Positions 27,115 to 38,099 of a stretch of 64,000 nt of DNA are shown one piece after another (position 1 is the first letter of the stretch; each line of letters begins with the position of its first letter). The notes under the pieces are model-generated. The model did no database searches and was not told the origin of the DNA. It saw nothing but the letters and a program-made list of their open reading frames with translations. The DNA is from Paraburkholderia franconis (GTDB taxonomy: Bacteria > Pseudomonadota > Gammaproteobacteria > Burkholderiales > Burkholderiaceae), in assembly GCF_009362735.1 (NCBI RefSeq), contig NZ_WHNP01000003.1:186001-250000 (forward strand), written 5' to 3'. A program made the position numbers and the translations under genes.

Positions 27115-28045
27115 CGTGCGTGTGTCCGTCGCGTGAGGCGTGATGGTGCGCATGTCCGTGGCCGTGCGCGTGGTCATGCGCATGCCCGTGGCTATGCGGC
27201 TCGCCATGCTGATGGTCGTCTTCGTGCTCGTGATCGTGCTTCTCGACTTCGACGTCGCCCGACATCACGAAGATGCGGCCGTTCACGCGCATCACTTCGA
27301 TGGTCGAGCCATAGAGGCGCGAAAGCACCGGCTTCGTGATCACTTCATCGACGGTGCCGAGCGCGGCGACGCCATTGCCCAGATACAGCACACGATCGAG
27401 CGCATGCAGCAGCGGGTTGAGCTCGTGCGCGGAGAACAGCACGGCGATGCCGAGCTCCTGCTGCACGCGCTTCACCAGCTCGACGACCGCCTTCTGGTGA
27501 TGCGGATCGAGGCTGATCAGCGGCTCGTCGAGCAGCAGCAGGCGCGGATTGCCGAGCAGACATTGCGCGAGCAGCAGCCGTTGACGCTCGCCGCCCGACA
27601 GCTCGGACAACGGCCTTGCAGCCAGCGCACTGCCGCCGACCAGCTCCAGCACGCGATCGACATCGGCACATGTTTTGGCATCGGCATGCGGCAGACCCCA
27701 ACGATGCCCGTCGGCCGCCATTGCGACGAAATCGCGTCCGCGCACGCGCCGGCCGGCGAGCGCGCTGCGCGTCTGCGGCATGTAGCCTATCGACGGATTG
27801 CCGCGCACCACGGGCTCGCCGAGCACGCGCACCGTGCCGCGTGCAGCGGGGACGAGCCCGAGCACCGAGCGCATCAGCGTCGTTTTACCCGCGCCGTTTG
27901 GCCCGAGCACGCCGATGAACTCGCCCTGGTTGATCGTGAAGCTGGTGTCGCGCAGGATCTCGCGGTCGCCGAGTTCGAGCGTCACGCGATCCAGTTCGAG
28001 CACGGGCGCGTTGCCAGGCGATGCGGCGCGGCGAGGCATGTTCAT
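27107..28045 (-). CDS. znuC: Zinc ABC transporter ATPase with histidine-rich C-terminal tail
   Basis: A 312-residue ATPase. Walker A is GPNGAGKTT, the signature is LSGGERQR, and Walker B is LLLLDEPLISLD, all intact. After the nucleotide-binding domain there is a tail of about 50 residues with 18 His, alternating with Asp, Glu and Gly (from DVEVEKHDHEHEDD to the C-terminus), which is expected to bind several zinc ions in the cytosol. AAGGAAAG before the Met at 28045 sets the start. The gene overlaps znuA by 4 bases (ATGA) and znuB by 8. The neighbouring ZnuA lacks the His-rich loop often seen in that protein. Confidence 0.94.
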   Translation of the reverse strand: MNMPRRAASPGNAPVLELDRVTLELGDREILRDTSFTINQGEFIGVLGPNGAGKTTLMRSVLGLVPAARGTVRVLGEPVVRGNPSIGYMPQTRSALAGRRVRGRDFVAMAADGHRWGLPHADAKTCADVDRVLELVGGSALAARPLSELSGGERQRLLLAQCLLGNPRLLLLDEPLISLDPHHQKAVVELVKRVQQELGIAVLFSAHELNPLLHALDRVLYLGNGVAALGTVDEVITKPVLSRLYGSTIEVMRVNGRIFVMSGDVEVEKHDHEHEDDHQHGEPHSHGHAHDHAHGHGHAHHHASRDGHTHDV

Positions 28046-28971
28046 GGGGTCTTTCCTTGGTTCGCACCGCCGCCGTTGCCTGCGGCCAGCGCGTTTCCGA
28101 GCGCGTCGAGCTGCGCCAGCATCCATTGCTGGAACGTCTTGCCGGCGGGTTGCGTCTCCGTCACGCTGACCGTCGGCACGCGCGATTGCTGCGCGAGTTT
28201 CAGCATGCGTTTCGTGAGGGCTTCCGTTGCCTGGCTGTTGTAGATCAGAACGCGCACGCGTCGCTCGCGAAGATCGCGCTCGAATGCAGCGATATCCGAT
28301 GCACTCGCTTCCGTGTCGTTCATCGCGGCGAGCTGAAAGCGCTGGTTACGCATATCGAGTCCGATCGCATCGGACATGTAGCCGAACACCGGCTCGGTCG
28401 CCGTCACGCTCACATGCGCGTACTGGCTGCGCAGCGCGGCGATCTTGTCGTTCAGCGGCTTGAGCGAATCGAGAAACTTCGCGAGGTTCGCATCGTACAC
28501 GGCCTTGTGCGACGGATCGGCTGCTGTCAGCGCCGCGCTCACCGCGCGGGCGACGGCGGGCATCGTCGACGGCTCGTACCACAGATGCGGATTGTCGCCG
28601 CTCTTCTTGCCGACGAGATCGGCCGCGACGATCATCTTGCGCTTGTCGCTCTTCGACGCATTCAGCAGCTTCGCCATCCACGGATCGTAATCGGCGCCGT
28701 TGTAGACGACAAGGCTCGCGCGCTGCAACGCGCGCGCCGTCTTCGGGCTCGCTTCGAACAGATGCGGGTCCTGGTCGGGATTGCTCAGGATGCTGGTCAC
28801 GTCGACGCGGTCGCCTCCCAGTTGCTGCACGACGTCGCCATAAAAGTTTTCTGCGGCGACGACGGGAATTTTCGCATCCTGCGCATGCGCCGCCTGAGTA
28901 AATGCGACGGCCATCAGCGTCGAAGCGGCGGCTCGCGTCAGAAACTTCCACATCGAGTTGTTCTTCTTCAT
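28042..28971 (-). CDS. znuA: Periplasmic zinc-binding protein
   Basis: A 309-residue cluster A-I substrate-binding protein of the ZnuA/TroA type. The Sec signal ends at THAA-type sequence FTQAAHA-Q (about residue 30). Metal ligands are suggested by His in DPHLFEASP, His in NPHLWYEPS, and the conserved Glu/Asp positions in the second lobe (SVTETQPAGKT region). No charged His-rich loop is present between the lobes. It is first of the importer genes, 54 bases after zur, and overlaps znuC by 4 bases. A second Met six residues in could also be the start. Confidence 0.92.
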   Translation of the reverse strand: MKKNNSMWKFLTRAAASTLMAVAFTQAAHAQDAKIPVVAAENFYGDVVQQLGGDRVDVTSILSNPDQDPHLFEASPKTARALQRASLVVYNGADYDPWMAKLLNASKSDKRKMIVAADLVGKKSGDNPHLWYEPSTMPAVARAVSAALTAADPSHKAVYDANLAKFLDSLKPLNDKIAALRSQYAHVSVTATEPVFGYMSDAIGLDMRNQRFQLAAMNDTEASASDIAAFERDLRERRVRVLIYNSQATEALTKRMLKLAQQSRVPTVSVTETQPAGKTFQQWMLAQLDALGNALAAGNGGGANQGKTP

Positions 28972-29025
28972 ATCGGATTGACCTGTGGTTTGAGATGCGT
29001 CGGGTTGAACGAAAGGGGCGCGGCG

Positions 29026-29535
29026 TTACGGGTGAGCGTGCTTGCACGCCGCGCACAGCCCGCTCAGTTCGACGACCTGGTGATGCACTTCGAAACCGGG
29101 TGCGCTATGCGACAACTGCGCGGCCACTCCATCGCCGGGAATCTCGACCGTTTCGCCGCACGCTTCGCACATCAGGAACTGGCTCTGATGCGGTTCGCCC
29201 ACCTGGCAACACGCGAAAAACGCATTCTTCGATTCGATCCGATGCACGAAGCCATGCTCGACGAGAAACTCGAGCACACGGTAGACCGTGGTCGGCGGCA
29301 CGCGGCCGCGCTGCGGTTCGAGCGCCGCGAGCAGGTCATACGCACCGACGGGGCGCTCGCTCTGCGCGATCAGCGTATAGACCTGGCGGCGCAGCGTCGT
29401 CAGCGCGAGACCGCGTTCGGCCGCGAGCGCATCGGCGCGGGCCAGCTTGCGCGCGAGCTTGTTTGCGGACGGCGCGGCCGGATCGCCGGGACGGGCGGCG
29501 TCATGAAAAGCGTGAGCATCGGATGAACGGGCCAT
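29026..29535 (-). CDS. zur: Zinc uptake regulator, Fur family
   Basis: A 169-residue Fur-type repressor. The N-terminal winged helix (about 25-95) includes PVGAYDLLAAL and PPTTVYRVLEFLVEHG. The C-terminal half carries zinc-binding Cys pairs in CEACGE and CAACKH, and the HRIESKNAFFACC and EPHQSQFLMC stretches that favour Zur over Fur. GGAGGT precedes the ATG. It heads the znu operon, so it probably represses its own transcription together with the importer. An AT-rich imperfect palindrome upstream (29580-29592) is the likely operator. Confidence 0.92.
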   Translation of the reverse strand: MARSSDAHAFHDAARPGDPAAPSANKLARKLARADALAAERGLALTTLRRQVYTLIAQSERPVGAYDLLAALEPQRGRVPPTTVYRVLEFLVEHGFVHRIESKNAFFACCQVGEPHQSQFLMCEACGETVEIPGDGVAAQLSHSAPGFEVHHQVVELSGLCAACKHAHP

Positions 29536-29574
29536 GTCACGACCTCCGGGCAGCGTCGGAATGAACGAAGACGC

Positions 29575-29600
29575 AATGATATAACGTATCTCGAAAAATT
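29575..29600 (-). promoter_or_regulatory. Candidate Zur box upstream of zur-znuACB
   Basis: The stretch AATGATATAACGTATCTCG contains GATA-N5-TATC and the ATAAC half typical of Zur sites, about 45 bases before the zur start in an otherwise GC-rich region. The symmetry is imperfect, so this is a pattern-based call. Confidence 0.5.
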
Positions 29601-29745
29601 GTCATTGCCCGTTGCAAAGTCATCGCCGATTCTTAGAAAGAAGCGCTGTATCGCGAGCCCTTTGACGCTGCCGCGCTGCACCATCGAAATTGCGCGACGC
29701 GCCTTGACATGACCGGACGCGTATCCGATCATTCGATCACAGCGA

Positions 29746-29776
29746 GAGCAATTGCTCGGAAAACGAGCGTTCGCTC
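29746..29776. promoter_or_regulatory. Tandem GAGC-N4-GCTC palindromes before the smo operon
   Basis: Two palindromes, GAGCAATTGCTC (29746-29757) and GAGCGTTCGCTC (29765-29776), are 19 bases apart, close to two helical turns. They lie just upstream of smoS. A near-identical GAGCATTTGCTC is found before the dalD gene (42547-42558). The shared motif suggests a common regulator, most simply the SorC-type protein encoded at 38100-39077. Confidence 0.6.
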
Positions 29777-29814
29777 ATGCTGATTCGAAGAATCAAACGA
29801 ACCGGAGACAGGTT

Positions 29815-30597
29815 GTGACAGCCCGACTGCAAGGCAAGGTGGCGATTCTGACGGGCGCAGCGAGCGGTATCGGCGAGGCGGTGGCCCGCCGCTATCTCGA
29901 GGAGGGAGCGCGCTGCGTGCTGGTCGACGTGAAGCCGGCTGGCGAGTTCGCGCACGCACTGCGCGAAACGGAAGGCGACCGCGTGCTGACGATCAGCGCG
30001 GACGTGACGCGCCGCGAAGAGATCGCGCGCATCGTCGACGAGACGGTGCAGCGCTTCGGTCAGATCGACATTCTTTTCAACAACGCGGCGCTGTTCGACA
30101 TGCGCCCGCTGCTCGACGAATCCTGGGATATTTTCGACAAGCTCTTCGCGGTCAACGTGAAGGGTATGTTCTTCCTGATGCAGGCCGTCGCGCAGCGCAT
30201 GGTCGAGCAGGGACACGGCGGCAAGATCATCAACATGTCGTCGCAGGCGGGCCGCCGCGGCGAAGCGCTCGTGTCGCACTACTGCGCGACCAAGGCGGCC
30301 GTGCTGAGCTATACGCAATCGGCCGCGCTGGCGCTCGCGCCTCACGGGATCAACGTGAACGGCATCGCCCCGGGCGTCGTCGATACGCCGATGTGGGATC
30401 AGGTCGATGCCCTTTTCGCGCGTTACGAGAACCGGCCGCTCGGCGAGAAGAAGCGTCTCGTCGGTGAAGCGGTGCCGCTGGGCAGGATGGGGCTGCCCGC
30501 GGATCTGACGGGGGCGGCGCTGTTCCTCGCGTCTTCGGATGCGGATTACATCACCGCGCAAACCCTGAACGTCGACGGCGGCAACTGGATGAGCTGA
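29815..30597 (+). CDS. smoS: Sorbitol dehydrogenase, short-chain family (SmoS type)
   Basis: A 260-residue NAD-dependent SDR oxidising sorbitol (and often galactitol or L-iditol) to a ketose. The cofactor motif TGAASGIG is at 13-20 and NNAA at 89-92. The catalytic Ser142/143, Tyr156 and Lys160 lie in NMSSQAGRRGE and YCATK. The C-terminus DYITAQTLNVDGGNWMS is characteristic of SmoS/PolS enzymes. The GTG at 29815 is preferred because GGAGACAG lies 7 bases upstream and homology starts there; the open frame to 29752 runs through the operator pair. It is the first gene of the polyol ABC operon. Confidence 0.92.
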   Translation: MTARLQGKVAILTGAASGIGEAVARRYLEEGARCVLVDVKPAGEFAHALRETEGDRVLTISADVTRREEIARIVDETVQRFGQIDILFNNAALFDMRPLLDESWDIFDKLFAVNVKGMFFLMQAVAQRMVEQGHGGKIINMSSQAGRRGEALVSHYCATKAAVLSYTQSAALALAPHGINVNGIAPGVVDTPMWDQVDALFARYENRPLGEKKRLVGEAVPLGRMGLPADLTGAALFLASSDADYITAQTLNVDGGNWMS

Positions 30598-30689
30598 CCG
30601 TCATTCATTCACCGGCATCCAATTCCGGCGTTCTGCGCGCACCCGCCGGTCACGTACCAAAACGCAAGTACGAATAAAGGAGACAAACG

Positions 30690-32012
<1,323 letters not shown>

Positions 32013-32027
32013 CGATGAAGTGAAAAT

Positions 32028-32069
32028 GGGCACGTCGTTTGCGTTTCCCCTGGCGCAAGCGACGTACCC
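32028..32069 (+). other. Intercistronic hairpin after smoE
   Basis: Arms ACGTCGTTTGCG and CGCAAGCGACGT (32032-32043 and 32054-32065) pair over 12 bases with one G-U, extended outward by GGG/CCC. No T-run follows. The position just after a binding-protein gene is where mRNA-stabilising or partial-termination hairpins are common in ABC operons. Confidence 0.6.
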
Positions 32070-32198
32070 AGCCCGTAGCCTCGAAACCAGGCCGTAACGA
32101 TGTAACGCGCCGGCTGACAGCACACCGTCAGCCGGACCCTGGCAGCACAGCGAGCCGCAAGCCCCGCGACCCGCGCACTACCGAAGAGGTGGTCCATC

Positions 32199-33143
32199 AT
32201 GCGTCTTCATTTGCGTCTACCCCTCATGCACGCACAACCTCAGCCCAAAACAGAACACGAGCGAGAAGAGCGCAAGGCCGCGCACGCGCGCTGGCTCGTT
32301 TCGCCATCCGTAGGCCTCCTCGTTCTGTGGATGACGATACCGCTCGCGATGACGATCTGGTTTTCGTTCTCGCGCTACAACCTGCTGAATCCGGATGAAA
32401 AGGGGTTCGCGGGTATCGACAACTACAAGTTCCTCGCCGGCGATCCTGCATTCGGTCCGTCGATCCTGCACACGCTGCAACTGATCGTCGCCGTGCTGGT
32501 CATCACGGTGGTGGGCGGCGTGCTGATGGCGGTGCTGTTCGACCGCAAGTTCTATGGGCAGGGCATCGCGAGGCTGCTCGCGATCGCGCCGTTCTTCGTG
32601 ATGCCGACGGTGAGCGCGCTGATCTGGAAGAACATGATCCTGCACCCGGTGTACGGGCTCGTCGCGCAGGGCATGCGCGCGATCGGCCTGACGCCGATCG
32701 ACTGGTTCGCCGACTATCCGTTGACGGCCGTGATCATCATCGTCGCGTGGCAGTGGCTGCCGTTCGCGTTCCTCATTCTGTTCACGGCGATCCAGTCGCT
32801 CGACCAGGAGCAGAAGGAAGCGGCGAAGATCGACGGTGCCGGTCCGTTTTCGATGTTCTTCTTCATCACGCTGCCGCACCTGAGGCGGGCGATCGCCGTG
32901 GTCGTGATGATGGAAACCATTTTCCTGCTGTCGATCTTCGCCGAAATCTACACGACGACGGGCGGCGGTCCGGGCAACGCGACGACCAACCTGTCGTACC
33001 TGATCTACGCGCTTGGCCTGCAACAGTTCGACGTCGGCCTTGCATCGGCAGGGGGGATTCTCGCCGTGGTGCTCGCGAATATCGTGTCGTTCTTCCTCGT
33101 GCGCATGCTCGCGAAGAACCTGAAAGGGGAGTACGAAAAATGA
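32199..33143 (+). CDS. smoF: Polyol ABC transporter permease
   Basis: A 314-residue inner-membrane permease of the MalF-like CUT1 class with about six transmembrane helices. The EAA loop EQKEAAKIDGAGPFSMFFFITLPHLR marks the contact with the ATPase. The cytosolic N-terminus is charged (KTEHEREERKAAHAR). AGAGGTGG lies ahead of the ATG at 32199; a Met nine residues in is an alternative. The end overlaps the next permease gene by 4 bases (ATGA). It is part of the smoEFG set that imports sorbitol, mannitol or related polyols. Confidence 0.92.
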   Translation: MRLHLRLPLMHAQPQPKTEHEREERKAAHARWLVSPSVGLLVLWMTIPLAMTIWFSFSRYNLLNPDEKGFAGIDNYKFLAGDPAFGPSILHTLQLIVAVLVITVVGGVLMAVLFDRKFYGQGIARLLAIAPFFVMPTVSALIWKNMILHPVYGLVAQGMRAIGLTPIDWFADYPLTAVIIIVAWQWLPFAFLILFTAIQSLDQEQKEAAKIDGAGPFSMFFFITLPHLRRAIAVVVMMETIFLLSIFAEIYTTTGGGPGNATTNLSYLIYALGLQQFDVGLASAGGILAVVLANIVSFFLVRMLAKNLKGEYEK

Positions 33144-34006
33144 GCCAGGTTGCTGCTACACCCGTTACGACGACCCAGTCGTCGGCCGCTTCGCCGCTCG
33201 CCGTCATCCGGCGCAGCATTCCCGGCATCATCGCGTGGCTGCTCGCGTTGCTGCTGTTCTTCCCGATCTTCTGGATGACAATCACGGCATTCAAGACCGA
33301 GCAGCAGGCGTACGCGTCTTCGCTCTTCTTCATGCCGACGCTCGACAGCTTCCGCGAGGTTTTTGCGCGCAGCAATTACTTCGGCTTCGCGTGGAACTCG
33401 ATCCTGATCTCGGTCGGCGTGACGCTGCTGTGCCTGATTCTCGCCGTGCCGTGCGCGTACGCGATGGCGTTCTTCCCGACCGGCCGCACGCAGAAAGTGC
33501 TGCTGTGGATGCTGTCGACGAAGATGATGCCGTCAGTCGGCGTGCTGGTGCCGATCTATCTGCTGTGGAAGAACAGCGGACTGCTCGATACCGTCACGGG
33601 CCTCGTCATCGTCTACACGCTGATCAATCTGCCGATCGCCGTATGGATGGCGTTCACGTACTTCGCCGAAATTCCGCGCGACATTCTCGAAGCGGGCCGC
33701 ATCGACGGCGCCGCGACGTGGCAGGAGATCGTCTATCTGCTGATGCCGATGGCGCTGCCGGGGCTCGCATCGACGGCGCTCTTGCTCGTGATCCTGTCGT
33801 GGAACGAGGCGTTCTGGAGCATCAACCTGTCGAGTTCGAACGCTGCGCCGCTCACTGTCTTCATCGCGTCGTATTCGAGCCCTGAAGGCCTGTTCTGGGC
33901 GAAGCTGTCGGCGGCGTCGCTGCTGGCCGTCGCTCCGATCCTGATTGTCGGTTGGGTTTCGCAGAAACAGCTGGTGCGTGGCCTTACGTTCGGGGCGGTC
34001 AAGTGA
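33140..34006 (+). CDS. smoG: Polyol ABC transporter permease
   Basis: A 288-residue permease of the MalG-like CUT1 class. The first helix is at about 26-50, and five more follow. The EAA loop reads EIPRDILEAGRIDGAATWQEIVYLLMPMALPG. The end SQKQLVRGLTFGAVK is characteristic of sorbitol/mannitol permeases (SmoG/MtlG). It overlaps smoF at ATGA and the following HAD gene at GTGA, so all three are translationally coupled. The open frame upstream of 33140 lies within smoF and is not used. Confidence 0.93.
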   Translation: MSQVAATPVTTTQSSAASPLAVIRRSIPGIIAWLLALLLFFPIFWMTITAFKTEQQAYASSLFFMPTLDSFREVFARSNYFGFAWNSILISVGVTLLCLILAVPCAYAMAFFPTGRTQKVLLWMLSTKMMPSVGVLVPIYLLWKNSGLLDTVTGLVIVYTLINLPIAVWMAFTYFAEIPRDILEAGRIDGAATWQEIVYLLMPMALPGLASTALLLVILSWNEAFWSINLSSSNAAPLTVFIASYSSPEGLFWAKLSAASLLAVAPILIVGWVSQKQLVRGLTFGAVK

Positions 34007-34710
34007 CGGACACGAGAACGGAAGCCAGGCCCGGACAAAGCGTCGCGCTCATCTGCGATTGCGACGGCGTGCTGATCGACAGCGAAGCCGTCGCGGCTGC
34101 GATGCTCGTGCACGAGCTCGAAGCGCGCTGGCCCGATGCCGACGTCGCGCCCGTCGTGATGCCGTTGCTGGGCTTGCGCATCGAGAGCGTGCTGCAAGGC
34201 ACGGCGACGCAGCTCGGCAAGACGTTGACGCCCGCGGAAATCGCCGCGATTCGCAGCACGGTCGAAGCCGCGGCCGTGCAGGCGCCGATGGTCGACGGCA
34301 TCGAGGCGGCGCTCGCGAGCATTCCGCTCACGAAGGCCTGCGCGAGCAACAGCTTTCGCGCGTACGTCGAAGCGGCACTGGCGCGCACGGGCCTCGTCCG
34401 GCATTTCGGCAACCGGTTGTTTTGCGCGGATGCCGTCGCGCAGCCGAAGCCCGCGCCCGACGTCTATCTCGCCGCCGCGCGCGGACTGGGCGTGAGCGCC
34501 GATGCGTGCCTCGTCATCGAAGACAGCGTGACGGGCGTGACGGCGGCGACGGCGGCGGGCATGACGGTGTATGGATTCATCGGCGGCGGCCATGCGAGCG
34601 ACGAGCAGATCGGCGCGTTGCACCGCGTGGGCGCGCAACAGGTATTCGACGACATGATGCAATTGCCGGGACTGGTCGCGGACTGGATGCAGCGCATAGC
34701 GGTCGCGTGA
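34003..34710 (+). CDS. HAD-superfamily phosphatase / phosphoglucomutase-like hydrolase
   Basis: A 235-residue HAD hydrolase of subfamily IA. Motif I is CDCDGVLIDSE (nucleophile Asp in DCDGV), motif II is the SNSFRAY stretch, motif III is the Lys in AQPKPAPDVYL, and motif IV is VIEDSVTG. The start is a GTG overlapping the smoG stop (GTGA), which fits tight coupling within the polyol operon. Similar HAD genes accompany smo/mtl operons; a role in dephosphorylating sugar phosphates or clearing misphosphorylated polyols is plausible but unproven. Confidence 0.87.
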   Translation: MTDTRTEARPGQSVALICDCDGVLIDSEAVAAAMLVHELEARWPDADVAPVVMPLLGLRIESVLQGTATQLGKTLTPAEIAAIRSTVEAAAVQAPMVDGIEAALASIPLTKACASNSFRAYVEAALARTGLVRHFGNRLFCADAVAQPKPAPDVYLAAARGLGVSADACLVIEDSVTGVTAATAAGMTVYGFIGGGHASDEQIGALHRVGAQQVFDDMMQLPGLVADWMQRIAVA

Positions 34711-34842
34711 TGGTCGGACGGGCATCGCACGAAGCCCTCTATCCGGCAAAGCGATTGAACGTAGTAGAGAAGCAGCAACTATTTTGCATGGGACGGAAGT
34801 AGACGTTAAAGCGCCAACTCCCGTCGACAATGGAGACACATC

Positions 34843-35952
<1,110 letters not shown>

Positions 35953-36003
35953 TCGAGCGATAAGAAAGCGCTGAACGAGGGCGTGTTCGAGCGCGCAGAT
36001 ACG

Positions 36004-36062
36004 GGCGCCGTTGTTCCGCCGTTGCCGCAAAGGTGACGGCGGAACAACGGCGCCTTGCTTTT
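36004..36062 (+). terminator. Long-stem terminator of the smo operon
   Basis: A 19-base perfect stem (36004-36022 with 36036-36054) has a 13-base loop and is followed by TTGCTTTT. It begins about 50 bases after the smoK stop. Confidence 0.88.
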
Positions 36063-36255
36063 GCAGACTCGGACTTATCCGATATTTCCGCGACCTATCC
36101 CATATCAAAATTGTGCATCGTCTGACGGGATGCCTGAGGCCAAACGGCCCGGCGCGTTCTGTCGATTGCCCGTCCATCCCCGTCGAATACGCCGTCAACG
36201 CGATTGCAGTCTGAATCGCGTGCATGCGCGTGCCGCCGACGACCCAAGACGCCAC

Positions 36256-38061
36256 ATGCACAACATCCCCGCCTCCCCGCAACAAGAAACCGTCACGACA
36301 TCGACTGTCGAAAACCCGGCCGACAACCCGATCGAGAATGCGCTTGCGCTTCATCGCGCGGGCCGGCTCGATCGCGCCGAGCACGCGTATCGCGCGATTC
36401 TGGACGCGCAGCCGTGCGATGCGAGCACGCTCTACATGCTGGGCGTGCTGTACCTGCAGCGCCAGGACATCGAGCGCGCGATCGAACGTTTCGATGCGGC
36501 GCTCGCGCTGGAGCCGCATGACGCGGATTGCCTGATCGATCGCGGCATCGCGGCCCTCGCGCGCGGTGACGATGAAGGCGCGGAGCGATTCTTCAGCCAG
36601 GCCGTCGAGCACGCGCCGCAGCATGCGCTGGCGCACAGCAATCTCGGCAAGGTGCGACGGCGCATGGGCAAGCGTGAAGAGGCGCTGGCCAGTTTCCAGC
36701 AGGCCGTTGAACTGGAGCGCGATCTCTTCGAAGCGGCGCTCGGCCGTGCTGACCTGCTCGAAGAGCTTTCGCGTCCGCATGAGGCGGTTGCCGCCTATCA
36801 GTACGCGGAGCAATTGGCGCCGCAGGACACGCGGGTGCTGCGCGGCCTGGGCGTGACGTTGAACGCGGTGCGCCGGCATACGGAGGCCGCCGAGGTTTTT
36901 CAACGCGCATTGCAGCAGGACCCGCACGACATCCACGCGCTGTTCGGCCTTGCATTCGCAACAGATGCGCAACTGAAATTCGACGATGCGCTTGCGATCT
37001 ACGCGCGCGCGCTGGAGATCGCGCCAGACTCGCCGACGCTGCACAACAACGTCGCGTTCACGCTGACGTGCCTGTCGCGCTACGACGAAGCCGACGATCA
37101 TCTGCGACGTGCAATCGAACTCAGCCCTGATCTATCCAATGCCTACAAGCTGCTCGGCATGTCGGAATTGCGGCGCGGGAATTTCCGCCACGGCTGGACG
37201 TATTACGAGCATCGCAAGACCACGCCGAGCGGCCTGCTCGGCTACCCAAAGCTCGGCATGCCCGAATGGCAGGGCGAGCCGGTCGGCGGCAAGCGCTTTT
37301 TGCTCGCGCGCGAGCAGGGCGCCGGCGATCAGTTGCAGTTCATCCGCTATGCCGATGTGCTGCGCGATCTCGGCGCCACCGTCGACGTGTGGACCAGCAA
37401 CGAACTGGCGCCCATCTTTTCCCGCATGCCCGGTGTGAACCGCGTGCTGACGAACCAGCCCGACGGCGGCTACGACTACTCCTGCCGCATGATGAGCGTG
37501 CCCGCATGGCTTTGCGACGATGCGATCCCGAACGCAGTGCCATATCTGTCGGCGGATGCGGCGCAGGTCGCTGGCTGGCGCGAGCGGCTCGCGCAGGCCG
37601 CGGGCGAGTGCAAGAAGATCGGGCTCGTGTGGGCGGGCAATCCGCAGCACTATCTCGACGTGTATCGCTCGGCGCCTCTTTCGGCGCTCGAACCGCTCGC
37701 GTCGGTGCGCGGCCTCGCATGGTTCGCATTGCAGAAGGGCGCGGCGGAGGCGCAACTCGACGGGCTCGCGCATCGCTGGCCGATCTGCGCGCTCGGTCAG
37801 CTGCTGAACGACTTCGACGCGACGGCGGCCGTCATCGAGTGTCTGGATATCGTGATTACCGTCGATACGTCCGTTGCGCATCTGGCGGGCGCGCTCGGCA
37901 AGCCCGTGTGGGTGATGCTGCCGAAGCAGGCCGACTGGCGCTGGATGATGTCGGGCGAGGACAACCCGTGGTATCCGACTGCGCGTCTTTTCAGGCAGCA
38001 GGTGCTCGGCGAATGGACGCCTGTGATCGATGCGTTGCGTAGCGCGCTCGAAGCGCTTTGA
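36256..38061 (+). CDS. TPR-repeat protein with C-terminal glycosyltransferase-like domain
   Basis: A 601-residue protein. Residues 25-300 form about eight tetratricopeptide repeats (for example ALALHRAGRLDRAEHAYRAIL and ALGRADLLEELSRPHEAVAAYQYAEQL). The C-terminal 300 residues look like the glycosyltransferase B fold attached to TPR proteins of this group, with the nucleotide-site-like KKIGLVWAGNPQHY and VITVDTSVAHLAGALGKPVWVMLP. No signal peptide is seen. It has no functional link to the polyol genes on either side and is convergent with the SorC-type regulator. Possible acceptors are surface proteins or glycans. The start is chosen at the first Met of the conserved region; no strong ribosome-binding site is visible. 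Confidence 0.82.
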   Translation: MHNIPASPQQETVTTSTVENPADNPIENALALHRAGRLDRAEHAYRAILDAQPCDASTLYMLGVLYLQRQDIERAIERFDAALALEPHDADCLIDRGIAALARGDDEGAERFFSQAVEHAPQHALAHSNLGKVRRRMGKREEALASFQQAVELERDLFEAALGRADLLEELSRPHEAVAAYQYAEQLAPQDTRVLRGLGVTLNAVRRHTEAAEVFQRALQQDPHDIHALFGLAFATDAQLKFDDALAIYARALEIAPDSPTLHNNVAFTLTCLSRYDEADDHLRRAIELSPDLSNAYKLLGMSELRRGNFRHGWTYYEHRKTTPSGLLGYPKLGMPEWQGEPVGGKRFLLAREQGAGDQLQFIRYADVLRDLGATVDVWTSNELAPIFSRMPGVNRVLTNQPDGGYDYSCRMMSVPAWLCDDAIPNAVPYLSADAAQVAGWRERLAQAAGECKKIGLVWAGNPQHYLDVYRSAPLSALEPLASVRGLAWFALQKGAAEAQLDGLAHRWPICALGQLLNDFDATAAVIECLDIVITVDTSVAHLAGALGKPVWVMLPKQADWRWMMSGEDNPWYPTARLFRQQVLGEWTPVIDALRSALEAL

Positions 38062-38099
38062 GTGCTTGAGGCGCTTCGAGCCGCGCTAGCGTTCTTCCC

